NCBI GenBank assembly: GCA_023014335.1
Contig: JAECYW010000008.1
Span: 2,108,001-2,172,000 of the forward strand
Direction of reading: 5' to 3'
DNA: 64,000 nucleotides
DNA from: Galerina marginata
Lineage: Eukaryota > Basidiomycota > Agaricomycetes > Agaricales > Galerinaceae
Both the position numbers and the translations under genes were made by a program. The notes under the pieces were generated by a model, which was not told the origin of the DNA, ran no database searches, and was given only the letters and a program-made list of their open reading frames with translations. This document shows positions 47,658-58,093 of this stretch, piece after piece. The stretch's first letter is position 1. Each line of letters opens with the position of its first letter.

Positions 47658-49279
47658 ATGCCAACGTCGAGACCACACAAGTCGCGCCATATCCCTTTGC
47701 TCCACAAGCCACCTGAACATGCGAACGATTGGGCCGATATGAAGAAACAGATAGCCTCCGCGCTACCCAGGGAGGTTCGGCGCATTCAAGAGGCTATGTC
47801 GGAAAAACGGGTTAGCAGTCGCGATAGCATGTATACTGGGCTGTCTGGTAGGCCTTTGGCGTTCTTTTGGAAGGCGATCGTTTTGTTGAAGCATTCTCTT
47901 ACTTATCCTCAGGAATAGCATTCATGGAGTATCACCTATCTGGAATGCCTATCTCTCTTCAAGATGACCATTTGACTCCAAGAAGCCTCATCTCTGCGGC
48001 AGATAAACATCTTGGCCGAGTCTTTCGTCACCTTCCAGGCTATCATTACGATTCAAACCGTCTCTCCTTCATCGAAAGTAGCGTTGGGATTGCTGTTTTA
48101 GTCTTGACGCGAAATCCGTCGCCCTCGAGAGGTTCGACTATCAATAACTGGGACGCCGCGAAGAGTTATCTCGAAATTACCGTTGATCAAGTTTTGGCTG
48201 AAGACACCGATAATAACTCACCAAGTGGTGTGGACGACGGTTGCGAAGTTCTTTATGGTCGTGCAGGCTTACTTTACGCACTTTTATACCTTCGAAAAGA
48301 GATACATGGGAAGCCACCGGAGGAGATAGCACCCCTCCAACGCTTAACCTCTGAAACCAATTTACCAGGCCTTGTTGAAGCTATTATGAGCCGAGGAAAG
48401 CACGGAGCTGCTTTGTTGTCTTCTGATGTCAGATCCAGCCATCCACAACGCCTCCCGCCCTTAATGTGGACGTGGTATGGTAAACGTTATTTGGGTGGTG
48501 CTCATGGCGTAGGTAAGTGATCATCTTCTTTATCATCTTCTTTCTTAAACCTTCATGATTCCTGATATTGATGACTTCCTCCGGACAGTTGGTATCTTAC
48601 AGATATTGCTAAGCTGCCCCGTTTTGGTCATTCAAAAGCATCTCCCCGATATACTCAGTACGATATCGTGGCTTGTGGATTGCCAAGATAACACTGGTAA
48701 CTGGCCTACAAGCTATTCAATTCACCAGGGATTTACGGCCAATAATGAGCTTGTCCAGTAAGCGCCATTCGTAGCTTAGTTGGAGCATTCACGTTACTTC
48801 TTGATTACAGCTGGTGCCATGGTGCCACCGGAGTAGTCATTCTTCTTTCCATGGGTCTCCGCGTACTCCGTGATCATGGAGACACAATAGCCTTGGACGG
48901 CATCGAACATAAACTCCGTCAATCTCTTCAACTGGGTGGTGGCCTCGTGTATAAAAACGGGCTTTTGCGAAAAGGAGTCGGCCTATGCCATGGTGTAGCA
49001 GGCTCAGTCTATGCACTCTTAGCCGTATCAGACGCCCTCGACACGTCGTCAAATAGACAATATTTCTCGAAAGCAGTGCATTTAGCATTCCTCGCCACGT
49101 TGCACGAAGATCTGACGTCGTCGGGTGAAATGACTATCCCCGATCATCCATGGAGTCTGTATGAAGGTCTCGCTGGAATGTGTTGTGCTTGGGCAGAAAT
49201 CTTGTCCCGTCTAGATTCCAATGATCCTCGACGTTCCGTCAGTGGTTTTCCTGGTTACAATGATTTCGCTTTGGATTGA
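47658..49279 (+). CDS. LanC-like protein, copy 2, canonical zinc motifs
   Basis: Exons 47658-47847, 47913-48512, 48589-48757 and 48811-49279 give 475 aa. The first in-frame ATG candidates are 47634 and 47658; the latter aligns with copy 1 (MPTSRPHKSRHIPLLHKPPEH against MPQSSHSHHVPLSGKPPEH). Motifs: GRAGLLYALLYLR, GGAHGVGIL (His262), WCHGATG (Cys322) and GVGLCHG (Cys379-His380); the spacing between the two cysteines is the same as in copy 1. These are the zinc ligands and active-site His of LanC/LANCL proteins. No LanB- or LanM-type dehydratase domain is visible in this protein or nearby, so a glutathione-adding LANCL-type role is more likely than peptide maturation. Confidence 0.9.
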
Positions 49280-49804
49280 TTCATCCATCAAGTACGTACC
49301 TTTTATCCCTTTTGTGTGGCTCGTGTAATCTCAATCAGAGCCCTTCTTTTTGACAGAAGAGCCTTTACTCTAAATTGTAACTCATGCAGAAGCAATTGTC
49401 GTCAGCCTTTTATCCAACCCGTTAAATTTAAACACCACCCAGAATCACGCCTATCAGAGCAAACCCGACAGCCTCTTTCGTCATTTTAACGAGTCTGACT
49501 TGCGATTAACTGCACAGCTGCAAGAGCAAGGATCAGCGGGATATTTAATGCTAAAATTGTGCCATTAATGTCCGAGGACTTTAACTCAATCTCTACAAAT
49601 TCTCCTATCTAATGGTGGAAAATTGGAATGCGTTCGATCCTGACGCGAAATGCAAACTTGGTCTGGATTTGGATGCTCCCTCGTATCGTACCACTTCGAA
49701 GGCGACGATGTGGTCCCGATCGACTACATTCGCAATATAAAAAGACCGACGGACATCTTCTTGCTCCTACACCGCCTAAGCGTCCCGATATCTGATTCAA
49801 AACG
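49280..49804. other. Intergenic, promoter of the oxalate decarboxylase gene
   Basis: No gene supported. A TATA-type element sits at 49736-49744 shortly upstream of the ATG. Confidence 0.5.
49736..49744 (+). promoter_or_regulatory. TATA-like element
   Basis: TATAAAAAG about 60-70 bp upstream of the oxalate decarboxylase ATG. Good match in sequence and position to a core promoter. Confidence 0.55.
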
Positions 49805-51775
49805 ATGTGGCTGATTGTGCTCGTATCATTTTCATGTCTGATGCATTGTCTGGCGTCACCTATAGTCCCTCTCCAGCCTGATGTGCCGTACACCGATTCA
49901 AACCCTAATAAAGTCCTTTGGACACCCACTTCAGGCAAATTTCCTCAACCAGAGCGCGCCGGCCTTGGAGCATCGGTTCTAGGCCCTCAAAATGTCCCTA
50001 TGGATCGGCAAAACGCGGACCTTCTGGCACCTCCTACCACTGACAGTGGTGAAGTTCGAAACTTCAAATGGCCATTCTCTTTTAGTCACAGCAGATTAAC
50101 GCATGGAGGTTGGGCTCGACAACAGAACGGTATGTTTTGGTTAAAAGGAACAAATGTTAGAATCTGAATTTTATTTTGATAGTTCATGATATGCCCTTAG
50201 CAGTGGATATCGCTGGTGAAATACATCATATTGATCACTGGATATAATTAATTAATGTAACAAGGTGTCAACATGCGCCTTGAAGTCGGTGCCATAAGGC
50301 GAGTCTCTACGGAATAGGAACTTGAACGAAATTTGTCTCATATCAGGGCAAATCAGGGAATTACACTGGCATACTGCAGCGGAGGTATTCTCAGTTGTGC
50401 TCTCTTCCTTTATTTCCTTGCTAATAAAGTCGAAATCAGTGGGCTTACGTTCTCAAGGTATCCTAAATTTAGTGTTTGATTTTAACTTTTCCTGAGGCAT
50501 TCCTCCAGGGCGACCTCAGAATCAGCACCATCACACCTGAAGGTGAAGTCTGGTTAGGAGATGTGGTGAGCTTCCTCAACAATTGCTAAAAACTCGTCGT
50601 GCTAAATGGAGACCAATAGTCTGAAGGCGATCTCTGGTATTTCCCTGCAGGAAACCCTCACTCCATCCAAGCGAAAGACACTGCCGCAGGCGGGGCAGAG
50701 TTCTTACTCATCTTCGACTCAGGCAGCTTTTCCGAAGATTCCACGTTCTTATTGACAGATTGGCTTGCTCATGTGCCCAAATCCGTGATAGCGAAGAATT
50801 TCGGACTCGAAGGCGACTTGCAAGCATTTGACCATATTCCCGAGCACGAGCTCTATATCTTCCCTTGTAAGCTTGGGTTCACCGTCGGGTTTGAGCGATC
50901 AATAGTAACTAAAAGCTTTCGCAGCATTACCTCCTCCAGAGGACATCAATGAAGATGTGATCATTCCCAACAATGCCCCAAACCCGTTTACATTCCAGTT
51001 TTCCAAGGTTGTTCCTGATAAGAAGCTGGGCGGGACAGTGAAAATAGTGGACAGCAGGACATTCACAGCGTCAGAGAAGATTGCGGCAGCAGAAGTCGAG
51101 CTTGAGGCCGGTGGATTGAGGTGACTTTCGTTTCTTGACGACATGATATCTGACTTGGCTAACCTGATCGTTTGCAAGAGAATTACATGTTGGTACCTTT
51201 CCCAATTATTTCTTCTCGTACCGTAATTTAACACTGCTTTGACCAGTGGCATCCAACGCAGCCTGAATGGACTTTTTTCATGTAAGAAATAATTGACACA
51301 GCTTTAAAACGGACCACTAACTCGCCCCAAGATGCGGTCAAGCCAGAATTACCCTGTTCGCCTCTTCGAGTAACGCCGCGACGTACGATTTTTATGTGGG
51401 TGCTTTGGACCATGGTCAAAGCATGTACTGAATATATCATCCACTAGCCTGGAGATATTGCATATATACCACCGTCCTTCGGTATGCCGTTTTATTTGTT
51501 TTGCATTCGAGTAGGAAAGGTGACACGTCTTCTAGGCCACTACATCGAAAACATCGGTAATACTACTTTGAAATTCCTTGAAATACTGAAAACAAGTTTG
51601 TGGATTCTTTGGGTTAATGTCATACAATAACATTGTTTCTATAGACGTTTTCCAGGATATCTCGCTTACTCAGTGGTTGGCCCTGACCCCACCGGAGCTC
51701 GTTAAAGCACATCTTGGCTTCTCAGACAAGTTGATAGCAAGCTTAAGCAAGAAGAAGCAGACACTTGTGAAATAA
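49805..51775 (+). CDS. Secreted oxalate decarboxylase (bicupin), 14 exons
   Basis: Exons 49805-50129, 50183-50215, 50265-50298, 50357-50384, 50440-50457, 50509-50565, 50620-50866, 50925-51120, 51179-51188, 51247-51281, 51332-51395, 51448-51481, 51536-51595 and 51645-51775 give 423 aa. The signal peptide is MWLIVLVSFSCLMHCLAS. Cupin 1 manganese ligands are His134, His136 and Glu140 (ELHWHTAAEWAYV) and His179 (NPHSI). Cupin 2 ligands are His316, His318 and Glu323 (ELHWHPTQPEW) and His362 (FGHYIEN). The spacings equal those of Bacillus oxalate decarboxylase, and the lid SEDST (203-207) parallels SENST, which favours decarboxylase over oxidase activity. The reaction is oxalate to formate and CO2. 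Exons 5 (18 nt) and 9 (10 nt) are micro-exons; intron 3 begins GCGAGT. Confidence 0.92.
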
Positions 51776-52095
51776 CGAACCGCGGAGTCTCTTGTAGATA
51801 TAAACTTATAAGCTTATCGCCAGCCTGTTATGACCTTATTACGACCATAAATTGAATCAGTGTTCTAGAGTTCCACATTGAGGCATAACTGAATACAAGC
51901 AGAGCACAATTTAAGCACGACGAGGCATTCACAACAACTGAAGTTTAGGTATCTTTATTAGAATGATAAGAATTGCATTTACAAGTCCAACCTATACACC
52001 TCTTCGCACGTTCAGAATTTACGACTGTACGCGATCATTGCTTTAATTTATCCGATTAAAATACTGGTAGAGAGACTTGTGGTAAGTGGCATGAA

Positions 52096-53133
52096 TTAAG
52101 GCAAAAATGAGGTTGACTTACATCCTCCTCCGCCGCCGCCGAATTTCTTCAGGCCTTCTTTCAAACCAGAGCCAATTTTATCAGCCGTGGAGTCGTCCTG
52201 GAATAATTTATAGATTAGATATGTCATTGCATCCTCGGACCATTGAAAGAAGCTTACAATGTTATAGCCGACTTTGCTCGCGGCAGTCTTGATCCCATTA
52301 TCAACCCAATCAGAGTCCTGGTTGTTAGAACCGGAGTTATTGCCCGAGTTTGTGTTGGACGACCCGTAGTTGTCGCCGGAGGTGTTGGAGGATCCGTAGT
52401 TATTGCCCGAGGTTGTGTTGGACGACCCGTAGTTATCACCAGAGGAGGTGTTAGAGGATCCGTAGGAGTCACCACCGGACTTGTTGGAGGAGCCGTAAGA
52501 ATCGTCGTTGTTGGAGGAACCGTAGGTGTCCTTCTTAGAGCTGCCGTAAGAATCGTTGTTGTCGTTGTTGTTACCAGACGTCTGGTTGGATGAGCTGTAC
52601 GAGTCTTGCTTGTTGGTGGACGAACCATACGAGTTGTCGTTGTCATTCGACGACCCATAGGAATCTTTCTTGTTGGATGACCCATAGGAGGAGTTGTCGT
52701 TGTCGTTTGAAGAGCCGAAGGTACTTTGCTTGTTGGACGAACCATAGGAAGTGTCGTTGTCATTGTCATTCGACGATCCGTAGGAGGCCTTCTTGTTGGA
52801 TCCATAGGAGTCATCGTCGTTGTTGGACGAGCCATAGGAATCCTTCTTGTTGGACGAACCATATGAGTTATCGTTGTCGTTGGACGAGCCATAGGAATCC
52901 TTCTTGGACGAACCGTACGAGTTATCGTCGTCGTTATTGGAACCCCTGTTAGACGAGCCATAAGAGTTGTCATTGTCGTTGTTAGAGGTTTTGTTAGCCG
53001 ATCCATAGGAGTCATTGTTGCTGGAGCCGTAAGAATCGTTGTTGGAGGAACCATACGAGTCGCTGTTGTTGTCGCGGCCACCACGGTTATTAGAGCCGTA
53101 GGAGTCGGACTCGCGGTCGTTGTTGTATGACAT
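52096..53133 (-). CDS. Ddr48-like SYGSSN-repeat stress protein
   Basis: One frame of 345 codons. Residues 1-260 are built from about 20 repeats of SYGSSN with Asn/Asp-, Lys- or Thr-containing spacers, as in yeast Ddr48, a heat- and DNA-damage-induced hydrophilic protein. The C-terminal 75 residues differ: an amphipathic segment (WVDNGIKTAASKVGYNIVSFFQWSEDAMTYLIYKLFQDD) and a Gly-rich end. A GTAAGT at 52121 suggests a 3' intron that would replace the last few residues; the exact terminus is uncertain. The protein should be disordered and soluble. A TATA box lies about 90 bp upstream. The repeats leave long open frames on the opposite strand, which are shadows. Confidence 0.78.
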   Translation of the reverse strand: MSYNNDRESDSYGSNNRGGRDNNSDSYGSSNNDSYGSSNNDSYGSANKTSNNDNDNSYGSSNRGSNNDDDNSYGSSKKDSYGSSNDNDNSYGSSNKKDSYGSSNNDDDSYGSNKKASYGSSNDNDNDTSYGSSNKQSTFGSSNDNDNSSYGSSNKKDSYGSSNDNDNSYGSSTNKQDSYSSSNQTSGNNNDNNDSYGSSKKDTYGSSNNDDSYGSSNKSGGDSYGSSNTSSGDNYGSSNTTSGNNYGSSNTSGDNYGSSNTNSGNNSGSNNQDSDWVDNGIKTAASKVGYNIVSFFQWSEDAMTYLIYKLFQDDSTADKIGSGLKEGLKKFGGGGGGCKSTSFLP

Positions 53134-53218
53134 GATGTAAGTAAAGGCTTGGGGTGTTGGTTGTGTGGGCTCGATGTAGGGCTTCGAGGACTAAAGATTC
53201 ATATCCTTTTTCACATCT

Positions 53219-53226
53219 CTTATATA
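53219..53226 (-). promoter_or_regulatory. TATA box of the SYGSSN-repeat gene
   Basis: TATATAAG on the minus strand about 90 bp upstream of the ATG at 53133. A strong TATA box fits a stress-inducible promoter. Confidence 0.6.
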
Positions 53227-54261
53227 GAGATTTTGATATCCTATTACCTATTGCTCCCATTAGGCTTAGGGGAAGAATGTAACAAGTTAGATTAGATTAT
53301 GGCGCAAGTGCCTGTGGGCTGTACATACCCGACATGAGACTCGGACGCTGCGCGGAGGTTGTGGTCAGCCGCATGATCGCTCAGGTCCGCTCGGTGGTAT
53401 TCATAGTACATCATTGACAGTTGGAATGACCGAATAGAGGCGTCATCGAAAAGTAAATCGTTCTGGGCAAAGAAGTATGAGTATCGCAATGCGAGGGGGA
53501 TGATCGAAGAACCTCGAAGAACGTGTGGAAAGAAGTTGCACTACATATAAATCAGTGAGAATTTGGTGAGAATGGACGTCGATAGAAAGAAAAGTATGGC
53601 TCGATGCTCCCTATGTAGTACTCCTAACTTGAGCATTTTGTTCCTCATACTGCACCGATCTGGGCCTTGGACGATTATTGTCAAGCTATTCAGACCTGTG
53701 ATCTCCTGTGATCCGAGAGCCGTAAATGATGATCTTCGCTGTAAAGCGAGGCGATGAAAGGTACTTTGAAGTGAGGAGCTATGCCAAATGTCGATGAATA
53801 CACCGAGATGCCGACTCGAAAAGCTGTACGATGCCTTTTGAAGGGCGGAATCGAAGCAAAAAGTGCATGAAGCTGCGCTCTGTAATTGGGTCTGATCAAG
53901 CGTCCGAGTGAAGGGTCAAACTAATCCGTCGCCGTAAATGACAAACCTGGGGGTATTCCCGGCAAAACAAAAATATGCAGCGATACTGGCTGAATGGGAC
54001 TCTGAGTGTCCTGTTCACTGCAATTCTTGCGGAGTGCAGACCATCGATCCTGTATAACTTGACAGACTTGTATAAATTTAGAAGAGCTGATCCGTAAGAT
54101 CGCTAGTCTGAGTTTCTCGAGAAAGGTCTATCTGGAAACGAGCACGATGCAATTGTAAATGTTCGTCCTGACATGTGCATGAGCCCTAGCAGATTATGCT
54201 GCTTGAGTTTGATTCATGGCCTGGATCATGGTGTTACATGTCCTTCTAGCTTGAGTCGAGT
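53227..54261. other. Intergenic between repeat protein and BNA1
   Basis: Only short frames (for example 53292-53489 minus, 53563-53757 plus), without motifs. No RNA gene recognised. Confidence 0.5.
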
Positions 54262-54951
54262 TTACTTTGCATCAGCGATAGTACCACAGAAAGGGCATTT
54301 TCTGCTGCCTTCGTCATTCATCCATTTTTCAATGACAGGCTTAAGCTGTGTTCCAAGATCGGTAACATGAAATGATTCTTCTCGTATGATGGTGGGTTCG
54401 AGGTGGGCTGGGTTAGAACAGTACCATCGAAGGCGATCTGGTGTGTTTCAGTGACAAGGAGGAAAGTCGTTTGTAATCTGAAGCCCACCTTTTGACTCCT
54501 CTGGTCTGACCCGTTCTACAACAAGGCCAATCGTGTCAGCGAATCGAACCGGGTTATGAGGGGTATTGGCTGTTGGGTCAAGGGCAGCATCAGCAAGGCG
54601 ACTCTGAACCGAAATGTTACACACCAGGCAGCAAAAACATCTCTCCCTCTTCGATGCGAATGTCTCGAAATCTCCCTTCATCCACAGTTCGAAGAAGCAT
54701 TCCACCTTTGTATTGGTAGAACCATTCCTGATCGTATTTGCGACACTGAGTCCAAATGTTTACAGACAGTATCTGGTGACACCTGCCTCGGTCTCGTTCA
54801 CATGGTAATCGCGTCTTTCATTCGGTCCACCGACGGCCATGACGATGAAGTCTTGGCCTCTATACAAGCAGAAGTTGTTCACTGGTGGTTGAAGAAGCTG
54901 CTGGTTTTCGCTTAGCCATTTAGTGAAATTGAGAGGAGGTGAAAGTGGCAT
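54262..54951 (-). CDS. BNA1: 3-hydroxyanthranilate 3,4-dioxygenase
   Basis: Exons 54951-54787, 54727-54625, 54569-54489 and 54437-54262 give 174 aa, the usual fungal length. The sequence follows the family closely: [67 protein letters not shown] and RLRWYCSNP. Iron ligands are His50, Glu56 and His94; Arg47 binds the substrate carboxylate. A C-terminal Cys pair (KCPFCG) marks the second, rubredoxin-like metal site found in bacterial and yeast enzymes. The enzyme opens 3-hydroxyanthranilate to the quinolinate precursor in the kynurenine route to NAD, in the cytosol. Intron 1 begins GCAGGT: the NETE-EWFYQ junction leaves no GT alternative. Confidence 0.95.
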
Positions 54952-55318
54952 TTTAAAAAGGCTTCGAAGAACGGCCTTAAGGTATTGACCTCGACGACGA
55001 CGTCAGAGTACAAGTTCTGGATAATTAATCGTATATGTAGTCCGAATAAAACTCGATTTGCTCGCTAATTTCGGTCGCACATGCGTGGGTAAAATTTCTA
55101 CCACGTGATGTAATTATTCTGGCACGTGGTGGTCATTCGTGTTTTCTGGGTTGACGGTTACCCACTCGCAGCAGGCGCTGCCTCAACCCGCTTCAGGAAA
55201 TTTCCCGAACAACTTTTCACTACCAGGGGCACCTTCGGGCTTCAGTTTCAGTTGTTTTCTTACAGAAATCCGACTTTTAGCCGTGACTTCTGATCATCAA
55301 GTGCGCACTCAGGCAAAA

Positions 55319-56435
55319 ATGGTATCTACACCGTCTGCAGCTGCTCAAGCGTCTGAAAACGAAAAACGCCGGAAGCAAACAATGGAGAAGGTCAAAGCAA
55401 ACCATGTGCGAAAACCTGTCCTATTACTTTCAGCTGGGAACTAATTCCTAAGATGCGCATGTTTCATTTGACAGCTATCCAGACAATTGCAGATGAGACT
55501 GCAGTATGCCCGATTGAAAGTTGAGCATGGCTGGGTAAGTTTGAATTATTTGTCATCGTATTGTATATCTGCGATGCTCACGGAGGTATCTTGTATTCCA
55601 GCAAAAACAGAATCTGAATGAGGTTGAGAATCTCTATTTTCACAATTCTCATTTGCGCGGATCAAAACCCTTTCCAGTTCCAACCATTACTACGACTCAG
55701 CAACAGCATGCTACGTTTTCTAACCCACATGTCAGCTCAACCCAATCCTCGCTGTCCTTTAAACTCGGATCGTCAAGCTTGGGACGGAACGTAATGAACT
55801 CGACTTCAGGTTTAGGCGACGATCCAAGCACAAGCATTGCACCAGAGGGAATTAGCACCAACCCTAACACGCAGACAACCTTGTCTGAGCTCTCTTTATT
55901 AATGGGTCCTTCTACGAGGTTTAATCTGCCGGCTGACACTCTAACAATGTTGGTTCGGCCCCAAGAAGAAAGCGCCGCTGCCTTGATCATGACGAGAATT
56001 CCTGATCATGTTGCTTCGAACGGCCCAAGTGAAGATGTCAACACGGTACAAGGAGAGCCTCCTATTCCCACAAACTCTTTGTCACCATCTCCAGATAGTC
56101 AATCACCGATTGATACATCTACGGCCAATCATTATCCCTCTGTCAAACCTTCTCGTCCTCGCCTTCAGAAAGCCCCATCTGGCACTAAGGCGCTAGTCTC
56201 ACTCAGCGCAAAAGACATGTATAATTTTGGGTCAACTTCCACGCTCACATACGATTCTTTCTGGTCCTCGCATTCCGGCTCGACGACCCCCAGACCACCA
56301 AGAAAATCGGGAGTCGCAGAAGGCGTCCCAACCTTCCAGATACCAGGAGACTTTACTAGCGGATTTCCAGATCTTGGCCACCATACCACCAACACGCCTT
56401 TAACCTCTTTATCTACTCTACAACCACAGCAATAA
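55319..56435 (+). CDS. Uncharacterised Ser/Thr/Pro-rich protein with basic helical N-terminus
   Basis: Exons 55319-55405, 55475-55534 and 55602-56435 give 326 aa. The conserved-looking part is N-terminal: ENEKRRKQTMEKVKANH, then LSRQLQMRLQYARLKVEHGW, then QKQNLNEVENLYFHN, a probable pair of helices. The remaining 250 residues are disordered with many Ser-Pro and Thr-Pro sites, suggesting a phosphorylated regulatory or nuclear protein. I do not recognise a named family. The first donor is ambiguous (GTGCGA at 55406 preferred over GTCCTA slightly downstream); both keep the frame. Confidence 0.62.
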
Positions 56436-56741
56436 TTCATGAACGCTCCTTAAGCCTGGGGGGTCCTACAAAGTATCCTTAGGGATCACTTTGTTTGTAA
56501 TTTTGATCTGTCGATATTTTTCCTTGCAATCTCATCTGCCATCCAGAATAATGATTCGTCCTCATGAGCCCCCGTCATCCAGCCGGCGCTTTACTTGGCC
56601 CTTGAAAAAACACAAATCAATACCTGTTCGCTATACCGTTGTGAGGTCAACTTTCTCATTTAATTCTGGTATGTCCAGGTCTTTACAATCCTATAAATGG
56701 CGGGTTGGTTTTCCGATCCTTGAAACTGGGTAAACAAAGAC

Positions 56742-57859
56742 ATGACCAGCTTCAGCCCACTCGCCAGCAGAGCCTTTCCAGCGGAGCTCGTTGATTCCGT
56801 CATCGACTACAACCACTCCGACCCGAATACGCTAATGGTCTGCGCCCTGGTGTCCAAGCAATGGACCCCAAGCAGCCGGTATCACCTTTTTTCCAGGGTT
56901 GCGATAGTGCACGACAATGCTCGCGAATTTACGCAGTTATTGTCATCTCCATACTGCACCATCTCGTCGGTTGTCCGTGGATTGGACATTTACTTCGTTT
57001 CCGGGTCTCAACGGTGGTTCACCGAATTTTCACGCCGTTTATCCCTCTTAAATAACACGAATATCACCTCCCTCGGAATTTCAGGTCCAGGGAATACACT
57101 CATTCGTCATGAGGCACAGTCCGCGTTGTCTGCACTTTCCGACCGCGTCACTGATCTGGATGTTGGTCCAGTGGTCTTTGAAGCATTCGCAGATTTCGCA
57201 AGGCTCCTTTGTACTTTCCAGGTTTTGGAGTCACTCTCCTGCGCTTCTACCTATCAAACCGGCGACCAGGCGGAGGACCTCCAGCTTATCGCACCATTGC
57301 GTCAGGTCCAGCTGGTATCCCCATCGACCAAGCTCGTCTTCGAGTTTCTCCTCCTTCAGGATATCCTTCCCACCATTACCTCTCTTTCTTTGTCCTACCT
57401 GACCGTAGAGGACTACCCTAACCTTACTCAGTACCTGGAGACCCCAAACGACAACTTACAATCCTTGACCATCAAAATGGACAGCAGCTTCTCCGGCGCT
57501 ACTCTAAGTCCGTGCTATTTTTATGGGTTTTATTGTAGTTCTAACTCTACCCTGCAGATGCATTCATGGACACCCTCAAACTAACTGACCTCAGGGTGTT
57601 GAGCGAACTTCATCTCGAGACAGATCCGCCAATTTCGCCGGAACAAGTGTTTCATTTGTTGGATGGTATCGTGTCCACTCAGTTCAAAAACCTCGACATA
57701 TCTGCGGCTCTCGTGCAAGGCATAGCGAGGGTGGACATCCTTCTTAGCAGCGACAAGTTTTCGTCCCTGCAAAGAGTGAAGATTATTGGGTCGAGCTGGG
57801 ACGACGTCCGTCAGTTCTTATCTCGTTGCAGTTTCAAGAATATTTTACGAGAGATCTAG
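56742..57859 (+). CDS. F-box-like protein with hydrophobic repeats
   Basis: Exons 56742-57507 and 57558-57859 give 355 aa. The N-terminus FPAELVDSVIDYNHSDPNTLMVCALVSKQWTPSSRYHLFS is the F-box form common in mushrooms. Leucine-rich segments such as LEHLSC/LQLIAPLRQV and LTSLSLSYLTVEDYPNL follow, consistent with irregular LRRs that would bind a substrate for an SCF ubiquitin ligase. The gene converges on RAD17; their ends are about 235 bp apart. Confidence 0.83.
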
Positions 57860-58093
57860 ATACGTAGACGATATCCCGCGATTTCTTCGGAGACTGTTCC
57901 CAATAGATCCCACCAAGACATGTAGTGTGTTGTTCCCATACATAAAACTGAGTATATTTTTCAATGTATGTAGCACATAATTCGAAGAATTTACGAATCT
58001 AAACCCTGATTAAGCAATGGACACACAAAGACCTCCATCACCGAAGACGTCAGATTATAAAAATATACATACATACAGAAGCACACCAGTCAG

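Noticed and set aside
44982..49279. Bacterial-type lanthipeptide biosynthetic cluster
   Set aside because: No dehydratase, precursor peptide, protease or exporter is visible; the LanC-like proteins are of the eukaryotic type with introns.
52243..53084. Long open frames on both strands across the SYGSSN-repeat gene (Val/Arg-rich plus strand, Thr/Met/Pro-rich minus strand)
   Set aside because: They are periodic shadows of the repeat codons; only the SYGSSN frame has a natural composition, an upstream TATA box and a known relative.
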